NCBI RefSeq assembly: GCF_000376565.1
Contig: NZ_BARG01000083.1
Span: 1 to 64,000 of the forward strand
Direction: 5' to 3'
DNA length: 64,000 nt
Origin: Streptomyces hokutonensis
GTDB taxonomy: Bacteria > Actinomycetota > Actinomycetes > Streptomycetales > Streptomycetaceae
The notes beneath the pieces were generated by a model. The model had not been told where the DNA came from. It saw nothing but the letters and a program-made list of their open reading frames with translations, and searched no databases. The number at the start of each line of letters is the position of its first letter. Within the stretch, counting starts at the first letter, position 1. The position numbers and the translations under genes are program-made. This document shows positions 10,476 to 18,842 of the stretch, in pieces.

Positions 10476-10551
10476 TGGAGCGGACGACCAGGTTCGAACT
10501 GGCGACCTCAACCTTGGCAAGGTTGCGCTCTACCAACTGAGCTACGTCCGC
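10476..10551 (-). tRNA. tRNA-Gly (anticodon GCC), second copy
   Basis: All 76 nt match the tRNA at 6422-6497, including the encoded CCA. The cloverleaf is intact with anticodon GCC. It is the downstream member of a tRNA-Gly pair with the UCC isoacceptor at 10632. Confidence 0.97.
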
Positions 10552-10631
10552 ATTGCCTCCGACCGGCTCTCACCGATCGGCGCGAGCACCAGCCTACCCG
10601 ATCCACCAGAGTGGTCCGGACGGCGATGCAG

Positions 10632-10703
10632 AGCGGGTGACAGGAATTGCACACTGCGCCTTCCCCCTGGAAGGGGGATGTTCTGCTACTGAACTACACC
10701 CGC
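10632..10703 (-). tRNA. tRNA-Gly (anticodon TCC)
   Basis: The minus strand folds with acceptor GCGGGTG/CACCCGC, D-arm GTTCAGTAGCAGAAC, anticodon loop CTTCCAG (TCC) and T-loop TGCAATT. CCA is not encoded. Together with the GCC copy it supplies glycine decoding for GGC/GGU and GGA/GGG. Confidence 0.93.
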
Positions 10704-10838
10704 ATGTACTCCGTGAGCTGGGCCTTTCGGCCTCGCCCCTCGGCGTGCTCCGAACTCTAGCTGACCAGGAGGGGTGCTGCGCAAGTCGGTTCCCCCGAGG
10801 GCCCGGTGACCGGTCGTCGGGGGAACCGCGCGGTCCGG

Positions 10839-11156
10839 CTACTGCGCGGCGGCGAACGCCTCGTAGACCTTCTTGGGGATGCGTCCGCGGGCCGGTACGT
10901 CCATCTTGTTCGCCTGTGCCCAGGCGCGGACGGCCGCCGGGTCGGGGGCCACCTCGGTCTGGCGGTAGGCCTTGCCCGACCTCGACCGCTTGCGACCTGC
11001 GTCCACGTACGGCGCGAGCGCCTTACGCAGTTTCTTGGCATTGGCTTGATTCAGGTCGATCTCGTACGACTTGCCGTCGAGTCCGAAGGCGATCGTCTCC
11101 GCCGCTTCCGAGCCGTCGATGTCGTCAAAGAGAGTGACCACGACCTTCTGCGCCAC
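10839..11156 (-). CDS. lsrL: Lsr2-family nucleoid-associated protein (Lsr2 paralogue)
   Basis: A 105-residue Lsr2 homologue. The N-terminal oligomerisation domain (MAQKVVVTLFDDIDGSEA, residues 1-60) is followed by a basic linker and a C-terminal DNA-binding domain with the AT-hook-like RGR at VPARGRIPKKV. Lsr2 proteins bind AT-rich and foreign DNA and silence transcription. The symbol lsrL is given by position: in S. coelicolor the paralogue sits just upstream of purS, divergently oriented, as here. It could act on the accessory island in this same window, which is inference. Confidence 0.88.
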   Translation of the reverse strand: MAQKVVVTLFDDIDGSEAAETIAFGLDGKSYEIDLNQANAKKLRKALAPYVDAGRKRSRSGKAYRQTEVAPDPAAVRAWAQANKMDVPARGRIPKKVYEAFAAAQ

Positions 11157-11447
11157 GAATATCGGTCCCTTCGTGCGACACCTGAAACCGCACTATCCGC
11201 GAGGGCGCACGGAGACGCCACGGAGGTGCGGAGATGTCGACTGTCCGCCTGTTAATGGGCAAAGTATCGGCTATTGCCAATTCATTTGTACAGTGCCCGG
11301 CAATGCAATGTGAAGCCCGACTAAATCTTCCCGCGTGTCTCCGCGCAATAGTGAACCGGGATCGATCCGGGATCTTTCCCTGAACTTTTCGTGAAGACCC
11401 CCACCCGATGCCGGATCGTGACGGTCCTCACGTAGATTCCTACAACT

Positions 11448-11476
11448 CTACCCGCGTAGAAATTTTGTGCGGGTAG
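11448..11476. promoter_or_regulatory. Inverted repeat in the lsrL-purS intergenic region
   Basis: CTACCCGC (11448-11455) and GCGGGTAG (11469-11476) form an 8-bp perfect inverted repeat around a 13-nt AT-rich centre. It lies 63 nt before the purS start, in the 382-nt gap between divergent lsrL and purS. The gap is notably AT-richer than its surroundings and must hold both promoters. The repeat could be an operator or a leader hairpin of the purSQL operon. I see no match to the known purine riboswitch core. Confidence 0.45.
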
Positions 11477-11538
11477 TCTGAAGACACCTGTCGAAGACCC
11501 GCAGGAACACGCTCAGCACCACAACACCGGGAGTGCCA

Positions 11539-11802
11539 GTGGCACGCGTCGTAGTCGACGTCATGCTCAAGCCGGAGATCCTCGACCCCCAGGGCCAGGC
11601 GGTCCAGCGTGCGCTGCCGCGCCTGGGTTTCGAAGGCATCTCCGACGTACGTCAGGGAAAGCGATTCGAACTGGAAGTTGACGGCCCGGTCGACGAGGCC
11701 GCGCTCGCCCGCATCCACGATCTTGCGGAATCCTTCCTCGCCAACACCGTGATCGAGGACTTCACCGTCAAGGTGGAGGAAGTCGCGGAGGCCGCGAAGT
11801 GA
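11539..11802 (+). CDS. purS: FGAM synthase subunit PurS
   Basis: PurS is the small structural subunit of the three-part phosphoribosylformylglycinamidine synthase and bridges PurL and PurQ so ammonia can pass. The 87-residue product starts ARVVVDVMLKPEILDPQG and has the family length and fold pattern. GTG 11539 is chosen because GGGAG lies 5 nt upstream; GTG 11533 is the alternative and overlaps that ribosome site. Its stop overlaps the purQ start by 4 nt. Confidence 0.95.
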   Translation: MARVVVDVMLKPEILDPQGQAVQRALPRLGFEGISDVRQGKRFELEVDGPVDEAALARIHDLAESFLANTVIEDFTVKVEEVAEAAK

Positions 11803-12479
11803 CCGCTCGTATTGGCGTCGTCACTTTCCCGGGCAGCCTCGACGACCGGGACACCCAGCGCGCGATCCGCCTCGCCGGCGCCGAACCGGTCGCCCTCTGG
11901 CACAAGGACAAGAACCTCCACCAGGTCGACGCGGTAGTCCTCCCGGGCGGTTTTTCCTACGGCGACTATCTGCGCGCGGGTGCCATCTCCCGCTTCTCGC
12001 CGGTGATGGAGACGGTCATCGAGCAGGCGAAGTCGGGACTCCCCGTCCTCGGTATCTGCAACGGCTTCCAGATCCTCACCGAGGCGCACCTCCTCCCCGG
12101 CGCGATGCTCGGCAACAACCACCTGCACTTCATCTGCCGTGACCAGAAACTGCGGGTGGAGAACGCGGACACGTCCTGGACCGGTGACTACACCGCCGGC
12201 CAGGAGATCCACATCCCGCTGAAGAACATGGACGGCCGCTACGTCGCCGACGAGCACACGCTCGACGAGCTGGAGGCGGAGGGCCGTGTCGTCTTCCGCT
12301 ACCTGGACGTGAACCCGAACGGCTCGCTGCGCGACATCGCCGGCATCACGAACGCCGCCGGGAACGTCGTAGGCCTCATGCCGCACCCCGAGCACGCGGT
12401 CGAGCCGCTGATCGGGTCCGGCCGCACGGACGGCCTTCCCTTCTTCACCTCGATCCTCAAGAAGCTGGTCAACGCATGA
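11799..12479 (+). CDS. purQ: FGAM synthase glutaminase subunit PurQ
   Basis: PurQ hydrolyses glutamine and delivers ammonia to PurL. The 226-residue class I amidotransferase has nucleophile C87 (LGICNGFQ) and the His196/Glu198 pair in MPHPEHA. The GTG start overlaps purS, and its stop overlaps purL (ATGA), giving a translationally coupled purS-purQ-purL operon. Confidence 0.97.
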   Translation: MTARIGVVTFPGSLDDRDTQRAIRLAGAEPVALWHKDKNLHQVDAVVLPGGFSYGDYLRAGAISRFSPVMETVIEQAKSGLPVLGICNGFQILTEAHLLPGAMLGNNHLHFICRDQKLRVENADTSWTGDYTAGQEIHIPLKNMDGRYVADEHTLDELEAEGRVVFRYLDVNPNGSLRDIAGITNAAGNVVGLMPHPEHAVEPLIGSGRTDGLPFFTSILKKLVNA

Positions 12480-14734
12480 GCCGGACGCCTCTGGACACGG
12501 TCGAGCACGCGGCCGAGACCCCCGACGTCGAGCTGCCCTGGGCCGAACTCGGCCTGAAGAAGGACGAGTACGAGCGCGTGGTCGAGATCCTCGGCCGCCG
12601 CCCGACCGGCGCCGAGCTCGCCATGTACTCGGTCATGTGGTCCGAGCACTGCAGCTACAAGTCCTCCAAGGTCCACCTCCGCCAGTTCGGCGAGAAGGCC
12701 CCCCAGTCCGACGCCCTGCTCGTCGGCATCGGCGAGAACGCGGGCGTGGTCGACGTCGGCCAGGGCTACGCGGTCACCTTCAAGGTGGAGTCGCACAACC
12801 ACCCGTCCTACGTCGAGCCCTACCAGGGCGCGGCCACGGGCGTCGGCGGCATCGTGCGCGACATCATCGCCATGGGCGCCCGCCCGGTCGCCGTGGTGGA
12901 CCCCCTGCGCTTCGGCGCGGCCGACCACCCCGACACCAAGCGCGTCCTCCCGGGCGTGGTCGCGGGCATCGGCGGCTACGGCAACTGCCTGGGCCTGCCG
13001 AACATCGGCGGCGAGGTCGTCTTCGACGCCTGCTACCAGGGCAACCCGCTGGTCAACGCCGGTGCCATCGGCGTCATGCGGCACGAGGACATCCACCTCG
13101 CGAAGGCCTCCGGCGCGGGCAACAAGGTCATCCTCTACGGCGCCCGCACGGGCGGCGACGGCATCGGCGGCGCGTCGATCCTGGCGAGCGAGACCTTCGA
13201 CGACGCGAAGCCGTCGAAGCGCCCGGCGGTCCAGGTGGGCGACCCCTTCCAGGAGAAGCTGCTGATCGAGTGCACGCTCGAGGCGTTCGCCGAGAAGCTG
13301 GTCGTGGGCATCCAGGACCTCGGCGCGGCCGGACTCTCCTGCGCCACAAGCGAGTTGGCGTCCAACGGCTCCGGCGGCATGACGGTGACCCTGGACGACG
13401 TACCCCTCCGTGACTCCACGCTCTCGCCCGAGGAAATCCTCATGAGCGAGTCGCAGGAACGCATGTGCGCGGTGGTCGAGCCGTCGAAGGTCGACCGCTT
13501 CCTGGAGATCTGCGAGAAGTGGGACGTCATCGCCACGGTCATCGGCGAGGTGACCGACGGCGACCGGCTGGAGATCTTCTGGCACGGCGGCAAGATCGTG
13601 GACGTCGACCCGCGCACGGTCGCGCACGACGGCCCGGTCTACGAGCGCCCGTACGCCCGCCCGTCCTGGCAGGACGCGCTCCAGGCGGACGACGCCAACA
13701 AGCTTGCCCGGCCCGGGACTTCGGAGGAACTCAAGTCCCAGGTCCTGGCCCTGGTGTCGTCCCCGAACCAGGCGTCGAAGAAGTGGATCACCTCGCAGTA
13801 CGACCACTTCGTGCAGGGCAACACGGTGCTGGCGCAGCCCGAGGACTCGGGCATGATCCGCATCGACGAGGAGACCGGCCTCGGGGTGGCCATCGCGACG
13901 GACGGCAACGGCCGGTACGCGAAGCTCGACCCTTACGCGGGCGCGCAGTTGGCACTCTCGGAGGCCTACCGCAACGTGGCGACCACGGGCGCGAAGCCCC
14001 TCGCGGTCTCCGACTGCCTGAACTTCGGTTCGCCCGAAGACCCGGCGGTCATGTGGCAGTTCGCGGAGGCCATCCGTGGACTCGCCGACGCCTGCCAGCA
14101 GTTGGGCACCCCGGTGACGGGCGGCAACGTCTCGCTCTACAACCAGACGGGCGACGTCGCCATCCACCCGACCCCGGTGGTCGCGGTGTTGGGCGTGATC
14201 GACGATGTGGCGCGCCGCACGCCGGTGGCGTTCCAGGAGGAGGGCCAGCTCCTGTACCTCCTCGGCGACACCCGCGAGGAGTTCGGCGGCTCGGCCTGGT
14301 CCCAGGTCGTCCACGACCACCTCGGCGGCCTGCCCCCGAAGGTCGACCTGGAGCGCGAACGCCTCCTCGCCGAGATCCTGATCTCCGCCTCCCGCGACGG
14401 CATGATCGACTCGGCGCACGACCTGTCCGACGGCGGTCTGATCCAAGCGGTCGTGGAATCGGCCCTGTTGGGCGAGAAGGGCGCACGCCTGATCGTCCCG
14501 GACGGCCTGGACGCGTTCACCTTCCTCTTCTCGGAGTCGGCGGGCCGCGCGGTCGTCGCCGTCCCGCGCTCGGAGGAACTCCGCTTCAACGACATGTGCG
14601 GCGCCCGGGGCCTCCCGGTCACGCGCATCGGTGTCGTCGACGGCGACTCGGTGGACGTCCAGGGCGAGTTCGCGCTCTCCCTGGCGGAACTGCGCGAGGC
14701 CCACGAGGGGACGATCCCGGCGCTGCTGGCGTAG
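12476..14734 (+). CDS. purL: FGAM synthase large subunit PurL
   Basis: The 752-residue synthetase is the short PurL type that needs separate PurS and PurQ; it uses ATP and ammonia to turn FGAR into FGAM. Visible signatures are WSEHCSYKSSK near residue 57, VTFKVESHNHPS, the glycine-rich GGDGIGGAS, and the second-half repeat LSDGGL. Translational coupling to purQ and a strong downstream terminator mark it as the last gene of the operon. Confidence 0.97.
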   Translation: MSRTPLDTVEHAAETPDVELPWAELGLKKDEYERVVEILGRRPTGAELAMYSVMWSEHCSYKSSKVHLRQFGEKAPQSDALLVGIGENAGVVDVGQGYAVTFKVESHNHPSYVEPYQGAATGVGGIVRDIIAMGARPVAVVDPLRFGAADHPDTKRVLPGVVAGIGGYGNCLGLPNIGGEVVFDACYQGNPLVNAGAIGVMRHEDIHLAKASGAGNKVILYGARTGGDGIGGASILASETFDDAKPSKRPAVQVGDPFQEKLLIECTLEAFAEKLVVGIQDLGAAGLSCATSELASNGSGGMTVTLDDVPLRDSTLSPEEILMSESQERMCAVVEPSKVDRFLEICEKWDVIATVIGEVTDGDRLEIFWHGGKIVDVDPRTVAHDGPVYERPYARPSWQDALQADDANKLARPGTSEELKSQVLALVSSPNQASKKWITSQYDHFVQGNTVLAQPEDSGMIRIDEETGLGVAIATDGNGRYAKLDPYAGAQLALSEAYRNVATTGAKPLAVSDCLNFGSPEDPAVMWQFAEAIRGLADACQQLGTPVTGGNVSLYNQTGDVAIHPTPVVAVLGVIDDVARRTPVAFQEEGQLLYLLGDTREEFGGSAWSQVVHDHLGGLPPKVDLERERLLAEILISASRDGMIDSAHDLSDGGLIQAVVESALLGEKGARLIVPDGLDAFTFLFSESAGRAVVAVPRSEELRFNDMCGARGLPVTRIGVVDGDSVDVQGEFALSLAELREAHEGTIPALLA

Positions 14735-14746
14735 CGCACGGGTGGG

Positions 14747-14797
14747 GAAAGCGTCCGTGGACGCGGTCACGGTGATGACCGCTCCACGGACGCTTTC
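14747..14797. terminator. Strong bidirectional terminator between purL and the flavin monooxygenase
   Basis: A 15-bp perfect stem (GAAAGCGTCCGTGGA / TCCACGGACGCTTTC) continues, after a one-base bulge, into a 7-bp inner stem (GCGGTCA/TGACCGC). It lies between the convergent stop codons and should serve both strands. Confidence 0.85.
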
Positions 14798-14802
14798 GTC
14801 TG

Positions 14803-15921
14803 TCAGCCCTCCTGGTCGAAGAAGGCGAACGGGTCCGTACCGATGGCCTCGTTGGTGGCCACGGCCTCGGCGGCGGCTGTGGCGCTACGGGGGAACAGTG
14901 CCTCCTCGTATGCGGTGAGCGCCCGCTCGATGTCGTCCGGGTACGCGGCGATGGCCAGGGCGAGTTCGGCGCCGTCCTGCATGGCGAGGTTGGCGCCCTC
15001 GCCGTCCGGCGGCGCGAGGTGGGCGGCGTCACCGACCAGGGTCACTCCCGGGAGCCGTTCCCAACGGTGGCCGATCGGCAGGGAGTTGAGGGGGCGCAGG
15101 ACCGGAGCGGTGTCGCTGTCGGTGATCAGGGCGGTGATCTCGGGGGCCCAGCCCTCGAACTCCGCGGCGATGCGCGCGGTGGCCGCGGCGGCGTCGGTGA
15201 AGTCGATGCCGTCGAACCACTCCAGCGGCCTGGCCAGCGTCATATAGGCGTGCAGCGTCTCGCCGCTCTCGCGGTGGGCCGCGATCCACTGCCTGCTCGT
15301 GCCCTTGTCGAACACGAACAGCGATCCGCCGCCGACCGCCTTCGCGGCGGCGGGATGCCGGGTCTCGGCGTCGTAGAGGTAGGTCTCGACGAAGGTGCGG
15401 CCGAAGTACTCCGGGGTGGCGTCGGACAGCAGCGGCCGTACGCGGGACCAGGCGCCGTCCGCGCCGACGAGCAGACCGGTGACGACGGTCCCGCCGTCCG
15501 CGAGGACCACCTCGTGTCGGCCCTCGCCGAGACCGCGCACCCCGGTGACCTTGTGTCCCCACCGCACGGTGCCGGCCGGGAGCGAGTCGAGCAGGATCTG
15601 CCGCAGTTCGCCGCGCTGCACCTCGGGGCGGCGGCCCGTGCCGTCGTCCGGGTTGTCGAGCAGGACGGTGCCGTCCGGGGCGAGGACGCGGGTCGCCTGC
15701 CGCCCCGGCAGGACGATGGCGCGGAACTCCTCCAGCAAGTCGGCTTCCTCCAGGGCGAGTTGGCCGTTGTAGTCGTGGATGTCGAGCATGCCGCCCTGCA
15801 TCCGGGCCATCGGCGAGGCCTCCGCCTCGTAGACCGTGGCCGGTATGCCGTGGACGTGCAGGACACGGGCGAGGGTCAGTCCGCCGAGTCCGGCGCCGAT
15901 GATCGTGACGTGCGTGGTCAT
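14803..15921 (-). CDS. TetX-like FAD-dependent monooxygenase
   Basis: A 372-residue group A flavin monooxygenase. It has the N-terminal FAD motif GAGLGGLTLAR, the substrate/NADPH region MARMQGGMLDIHDYNGQ (TetX has a similar FGGTLDLH), the DG motif VGADGAWSRVR, and the second FAD motif GDAAHLAPPDGEGAN. Overall order and spacing follow TetX-type enzymes that hydroxylate tetracyclines, but many Streptomyces homologues act on other aromatic compounds, so the substrate is open. There is no adjacent biosynthetic cluster. The gene is alone and convergent with purL. Confidence 0.85.
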   Translation of the reverse strand: MTTHVTIIGAGLGGLTLARVLHVHGIPATVYEAEASPMARMQGGMLDIHDYNGQLALEEADLLEEFRAIVLPGRQATRVLAPDGTVLLDNPDDGTGRRPEVQRGELRQILLDSLPAGTVRWGHKVTGVRGLGEGRHEVVLADGGTVVTGLLVGADGAWSRVRPLLSDATPEYFGRTFVETYLYDAETRHPAAAKAVGGGSLFVFDKGTSRQWIAAHRESGETLHAYMTLARPLEWFDGIDFTDAAAATARIAAEFEGWAPEITALITDSDTAPVLRPLNSLPIGHRWERLPGVTLVGDAAHLAPPDGEGANLAMQDGAELALAIAAYPDDIERALTAYEEALFPRSATAAAEAVATNEAIGTDPFAFFDQEG

Positions 15922-16293
15922 GACGATTCCTTGCGTGCGACGGGCCTGCCGGACGGCTGTCCGGTGGGATCCCCGTCAGGTTTCAACGCGGCACCGACAG
16001 CCCGCCGACGCGCCGCCGACACCTCCGACAGAACGCCGATACGGCGTCCTCCTGGCGGAGGAGACCCGCGATTTGATGCCCGTCACGACCGCCGCCACCG
16101 TGATCAGCGCCGCGCGCAACGCCCTGATCGAGGAGCACTCCCGTCGTATCGACGCCGGCGAACCGACCATCGCGGTCACGGCCGAAGCCCCGAACGAACC
16201 GGGCGCTCCTGCGCGTCGGTGGAGCACGGACTCGGCGACCACGCGCGAAAACCGCGATGAGACCGCCCCCCGACACCCACTAGGCTCCCCGCC
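15922..16293. other. Intergenic stretch with an orphan coding-like segment
   Basis: The 372-nt gap between divergent genes holds no complete gene I can support. On the plus strand from about 16020 to 16210 one frame has strong GC3 bias and reads like protein (YGVLLAEETRDLMPVTTAAT and on), but it has no upstream start with a ribosome site and runs out in low-complexity residues. It may be a remnant of a deleted regulator. The monooxygenase promoter must lie near 15930-15990. Confidence 0.3.
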
Positions 16294-17091
16294 ATGCCCA
16301 CGGCCAAGAAGCGTGCCCGCACCTATGACCCGGCGAAGACCCGCACCGCGGTGCTCGCCCAGTTCGGGAACGTACGGGAGGCGGTGGCGGGCCTCGGCCC
16401 CGAGCAGTTCGCGTTGCCGACCCGGCTCGGGGAGTGGACCGTGCGGGAACTCGTCGCGCACATCGGGGCCGCGCTCTCCGCGATCGGACGCTTCCTCGAC
16501 CGGCCGGAGCCCGGCGCGCCGGACGCCGCCCTACTCGACTGGCCGTTCGCGACCTCCGCCAGCTCCGACGCCCTCGCCGACCTGGCCCACCGACTCGCCG
16601 AGCGGAACCCCGACCTCGGCACCTACCTCGCCGACATCGAGCAGACCCTCACCGGGCACCTGGACGCCCACCCCGGCACCCGGCTCCTCGAAACCAACGT
16701 CGGCGCCATGCCCCTCGCCGACTACCTCGTCACCCGCACCGTAGAACTCGTCGTCCACACCGACGACCTGAACGCCGCCGCCCCCGGCCTCGACATTCCC
16801 TACGACCGCCAGGCCCTCGCCGCCTGCACCCGGCTGCTGGCCGACGCGCTCGCGGTGAAGGCGCCGGGGGGTTCGACGGAAGTGCGGATCCCGCCGTACG
16901 CCGTCGTGCAGTGCGTCGAAGGGCCCCGGCACACCCGCGGCACCCCGCCCAACGTCGTGGAGACCGACCCGCTGACCTGGATCCGGCTCGCGACCGGGCG
17001 GACGTCGTGGAAGGACGCCGTGGAAGAGGCGAAGGTCAGGGCCAGTGGGGAGCGGGCCGACCTCGGGGGGCTGTTGCCGATCATGTCCTGA
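16294..17091 (+). CDS. Mycothiol-dependent maleylpyruvate isomerase-family protein
   Basis: A 265-residue protein with an N-terminal DinB-like four-helix domain (WTVRELVAHIGAAL at about residues 47-60, and a later HTDDL segment near 152 that suits a metal-binding His) and a C-terminal SCP2-like domain (about 170-265). This two-domain layout is that of the maleylpyruvate isomerase family, in which mycothiol is the thiol cofactor. ATG 16294 starts a conserved Lys-rich N-terminus. The substrate is unknown. It lies upstream of purF, same strand, with a 188-nt gap, so linkage to purine synthesis is unlikely. Confidence 0.8.
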   Translation: MPTAKKRARTYDPAKTRTAVLAQFGNVREAVAGLGPEQFALPTRLGEWTVRELVAHIGAALSAIGRFLDRPEPGAPDAALLDWPFATSASSDALADLAHRLAERNPDLGTYLADIEQTLTGHLDAHPGTRLLETNVGAMPLADYLVTRTVELVVHTDDLNAAAPGLDIPYDRQALAACTRLLADALAVKAPGGSTEVRIPPYAVVQCVEGPRHTRGTPPNVVETDPLTWIRLATGRTSWKDAVEEAKVRASGERADLGGLLPIMS

Positions 17092-17279
17092 GTGCGGTTC
17101 GGGGGCGGTCGGGGCGCGGCAGGATGTGCGACCGCTCACCTCGTAGAGCGGGCGGCGGGGCCGTCGTAGCGTCGCTTTCCGCGTTTTCGCTGGTGAGGGC
17201 GGTGGCGTCGGCGAGTGATCCATTGCAGGCGTGTATCCCGAATTCGGACCAGTGGTCGATCTCGCCTACACTCGGTGCC

Positions 17280-18809
17280 GTGCCACGTGGTGACGGTCGA
17301 CTCAGTCATGATCTGCTCCCCGGCGAGAAAGGACCCCAGGACGCTTGTGGCGTCTTCGGAGTCTGGGCTCCCGGTGAAGAGGTCGCCAAGCTCACTTACT
17401 TCGGGCTCTACGCCCTCCAGCATCGAGGCCAGGAATCCGCGGGAATCGCGGTCAGCAACGGCTCCCAGATCCTCGTCTTCAAGGACATGGGCCTCGTTTC
17501 GCAGGTCTTCGACGAGACCTCGCTCGGTTCGCTCCAGGGTCATATCGCGGTCGGTCACGCCCGCTACTCGACCACCGGCGCCTCCGTGTGGGAGAACGCC
17601 CAGCCGACGTTCCGCGCCACCGCGCACGGTTCGATCGCGCTCGGCCACAACGGCAACCTGGTCAACACCGCCCAGCTCGCGGAGATGGTCGCCGACCTCC
17701 CCAAGAAGGAGGGCGGCCGCACCCCGCGCGTGGCCGCGACCAACGACACCGACCTCCTGACGGCCCTGCTCGCCGCCCAGGAGGACCTCGACGGCAAGCC
17801 GCTGACCATCGAGGAGGCCGCCCACGCGGTCCTCCCGCAGGTCCAGGGCGCCTTCTCGCTCGTCTTCATGGACGAGCACACCCTCTACGCGGCCCGCGAC
17901 CCCCAGGGCATCCGCCCGCTGGTCCTCGGCCGCCTGGAGCGCGGCTGGGTCGTCGCCTCCGAGTCCGCCGCCCTCGACATCTGCGGCGCCGCCTACGTCC
18001 GCGAGATCGAGCCGGGCGAGTTCGTCGCCATCGACGAGAACGGCCTGCGCACCTCCCGATTCGCGGAAGCGAAGCCCAAGGGCTGTGTCTTCGAGTACGT
18101 CTATCTGGCCCGCCCCGACACCGACATCGCCGGGCGGAACGTGTACCTCTCCCGTGTGGAGATGGGCCGGAAACTCGCCAAAGAAGCTCCCGTAGAGGCC
18201 GATCTGGTCATAGCGACTCCGGAGTCCGGCACCCCGGCCGCGATCGGCTACGCGGAGGCCTCCGGCATCCCGTTCGGCGCCGGCCTGGTGAAGAACGCCT
18301 ATGTCGGCCGTACGTTCATCCAGCCCTCGCAGACCATTCGGCAGCTCGGCATCCGCCTGAAGCTGAACCCGCTGAAGGAAGTCATCAAGGGCAAGCGCCT
18401 GGTCGTCGTCGACGACTCGATCGTGCGCGGCAACACCCAGCGGGCGCTGGTGCGCATGCTCCGCGAGGCCGGGGCAGCCGAGGTCCACATCCGGATCTCC
18501 TCGCCGCCCGTGAAGTGGCCCTGCTTCTTCGGCATCGACTTCGCCACCCGCGCGGAACTCATCGCCAACGGCATGACCATCGACGAGATCGGCACCTCGC
18601 TCGGCGCCGACTCCCTGTCGTACATCTCCCTGGACGGCATGATCGAGGCGACCACCATCGCCAAGCCGAACCTGTGCCGCGCCTGCTTCGACGGCGAGTA
18701 CCCGATGGACCTCCCGGACCCCGAGCTGCTCGGCAAGCAGCTCCTGGAGACCGAGCTGGCGGCCGGTCCGGCCGCCACGGCCGCGGCCGACGCGATCCGT
18801 CGCCCGTAA
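17280..18809 (+). CDS. purF: Amidophosphoribosyltransferase
   Basis: PurF commits PRPP and glutamine to purine synthesis. The 509-residue precursor carries a 22-residue propeptide, then nucleophile C23 (DACGVFGVWAPGEE). The glutaminase half ends near residue 250 and the phosphoribosyltransferase half has the PRPP loop VVVDDSIVRGNT near 380. GTG 17280 matches the family N-terminus; open frame continues far upstream through the neighbouring gene but is not coding there. purM follows after 33 nt, so purF-purM are probably one operon. Confidence 0.96.
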   Translation: MPRGDGRLSHDLLPGEKGPQDACGVFGVWAPGEEVAKLTYFGLYALQHRGQESAGIAVSNGSQILVFKDMGLVSQVFDETSLGSLQGHIAVGHARYSTTGASVWENAQPTFRATAHGSIALGHNGNLVNTAQLAEMVADLPKKEGGRTPRVAATNDTDLLTALLAAQEDLDGKPLTIEEAAHAVLPQVQGAFSLVFMDEHTLYAARDPQGIRPLVLGRLERGWVVASESAALDICGAAYVREIEPGEFVAIDENGLRTSRFAEAKPKGCVFEYVYLARPDTDIAGRNVYLSRVEMGRKLAKEAPVEADLVIATPESGTPAAIGYAEASGIPFGAGLVKNAYVGRTFIQPSQTIRQLGIRLKLNPLKEVIKGKRLVVVDDSIVRGNTQRALVRMLREAGAAEVHIRISSPPVKWPCFFGIDFATRAELIANGMTIDEIGTSLGADSLSYISLDGMIEATTIAKPNLCRACFDGEYPMDLPDPELLGKQLLETELAAGPAATAAADAIRRP

Positions 18810-18842
18810 GCCCCGTATCGCCAACCCGAAAGATCCCAGGCA

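Noticed and set aside
11157..11538. Purine riboswitch before purS
   Set aside because: I looked for the three-stem purine aptamer with its conserved loops and found only a simple inverted repeat.
12299..14770. Very long open frame opposite purL (over 800 codons, minus strand)
   Set aside because: It is a by-product of GC-rich codon bias in purL; the translation is low-complexity Arg/Val/Asp and matches nothing, while purL is complete on the other strand.
16434..17279. Extension of purF upstream to a 791-codon frame
   Set aside because: The upstream part overlaps the mycothiol-dependent enzyme in another frame and is Arg/Pro-rich; the PurF propeptide and Cys fix the start at 17280.
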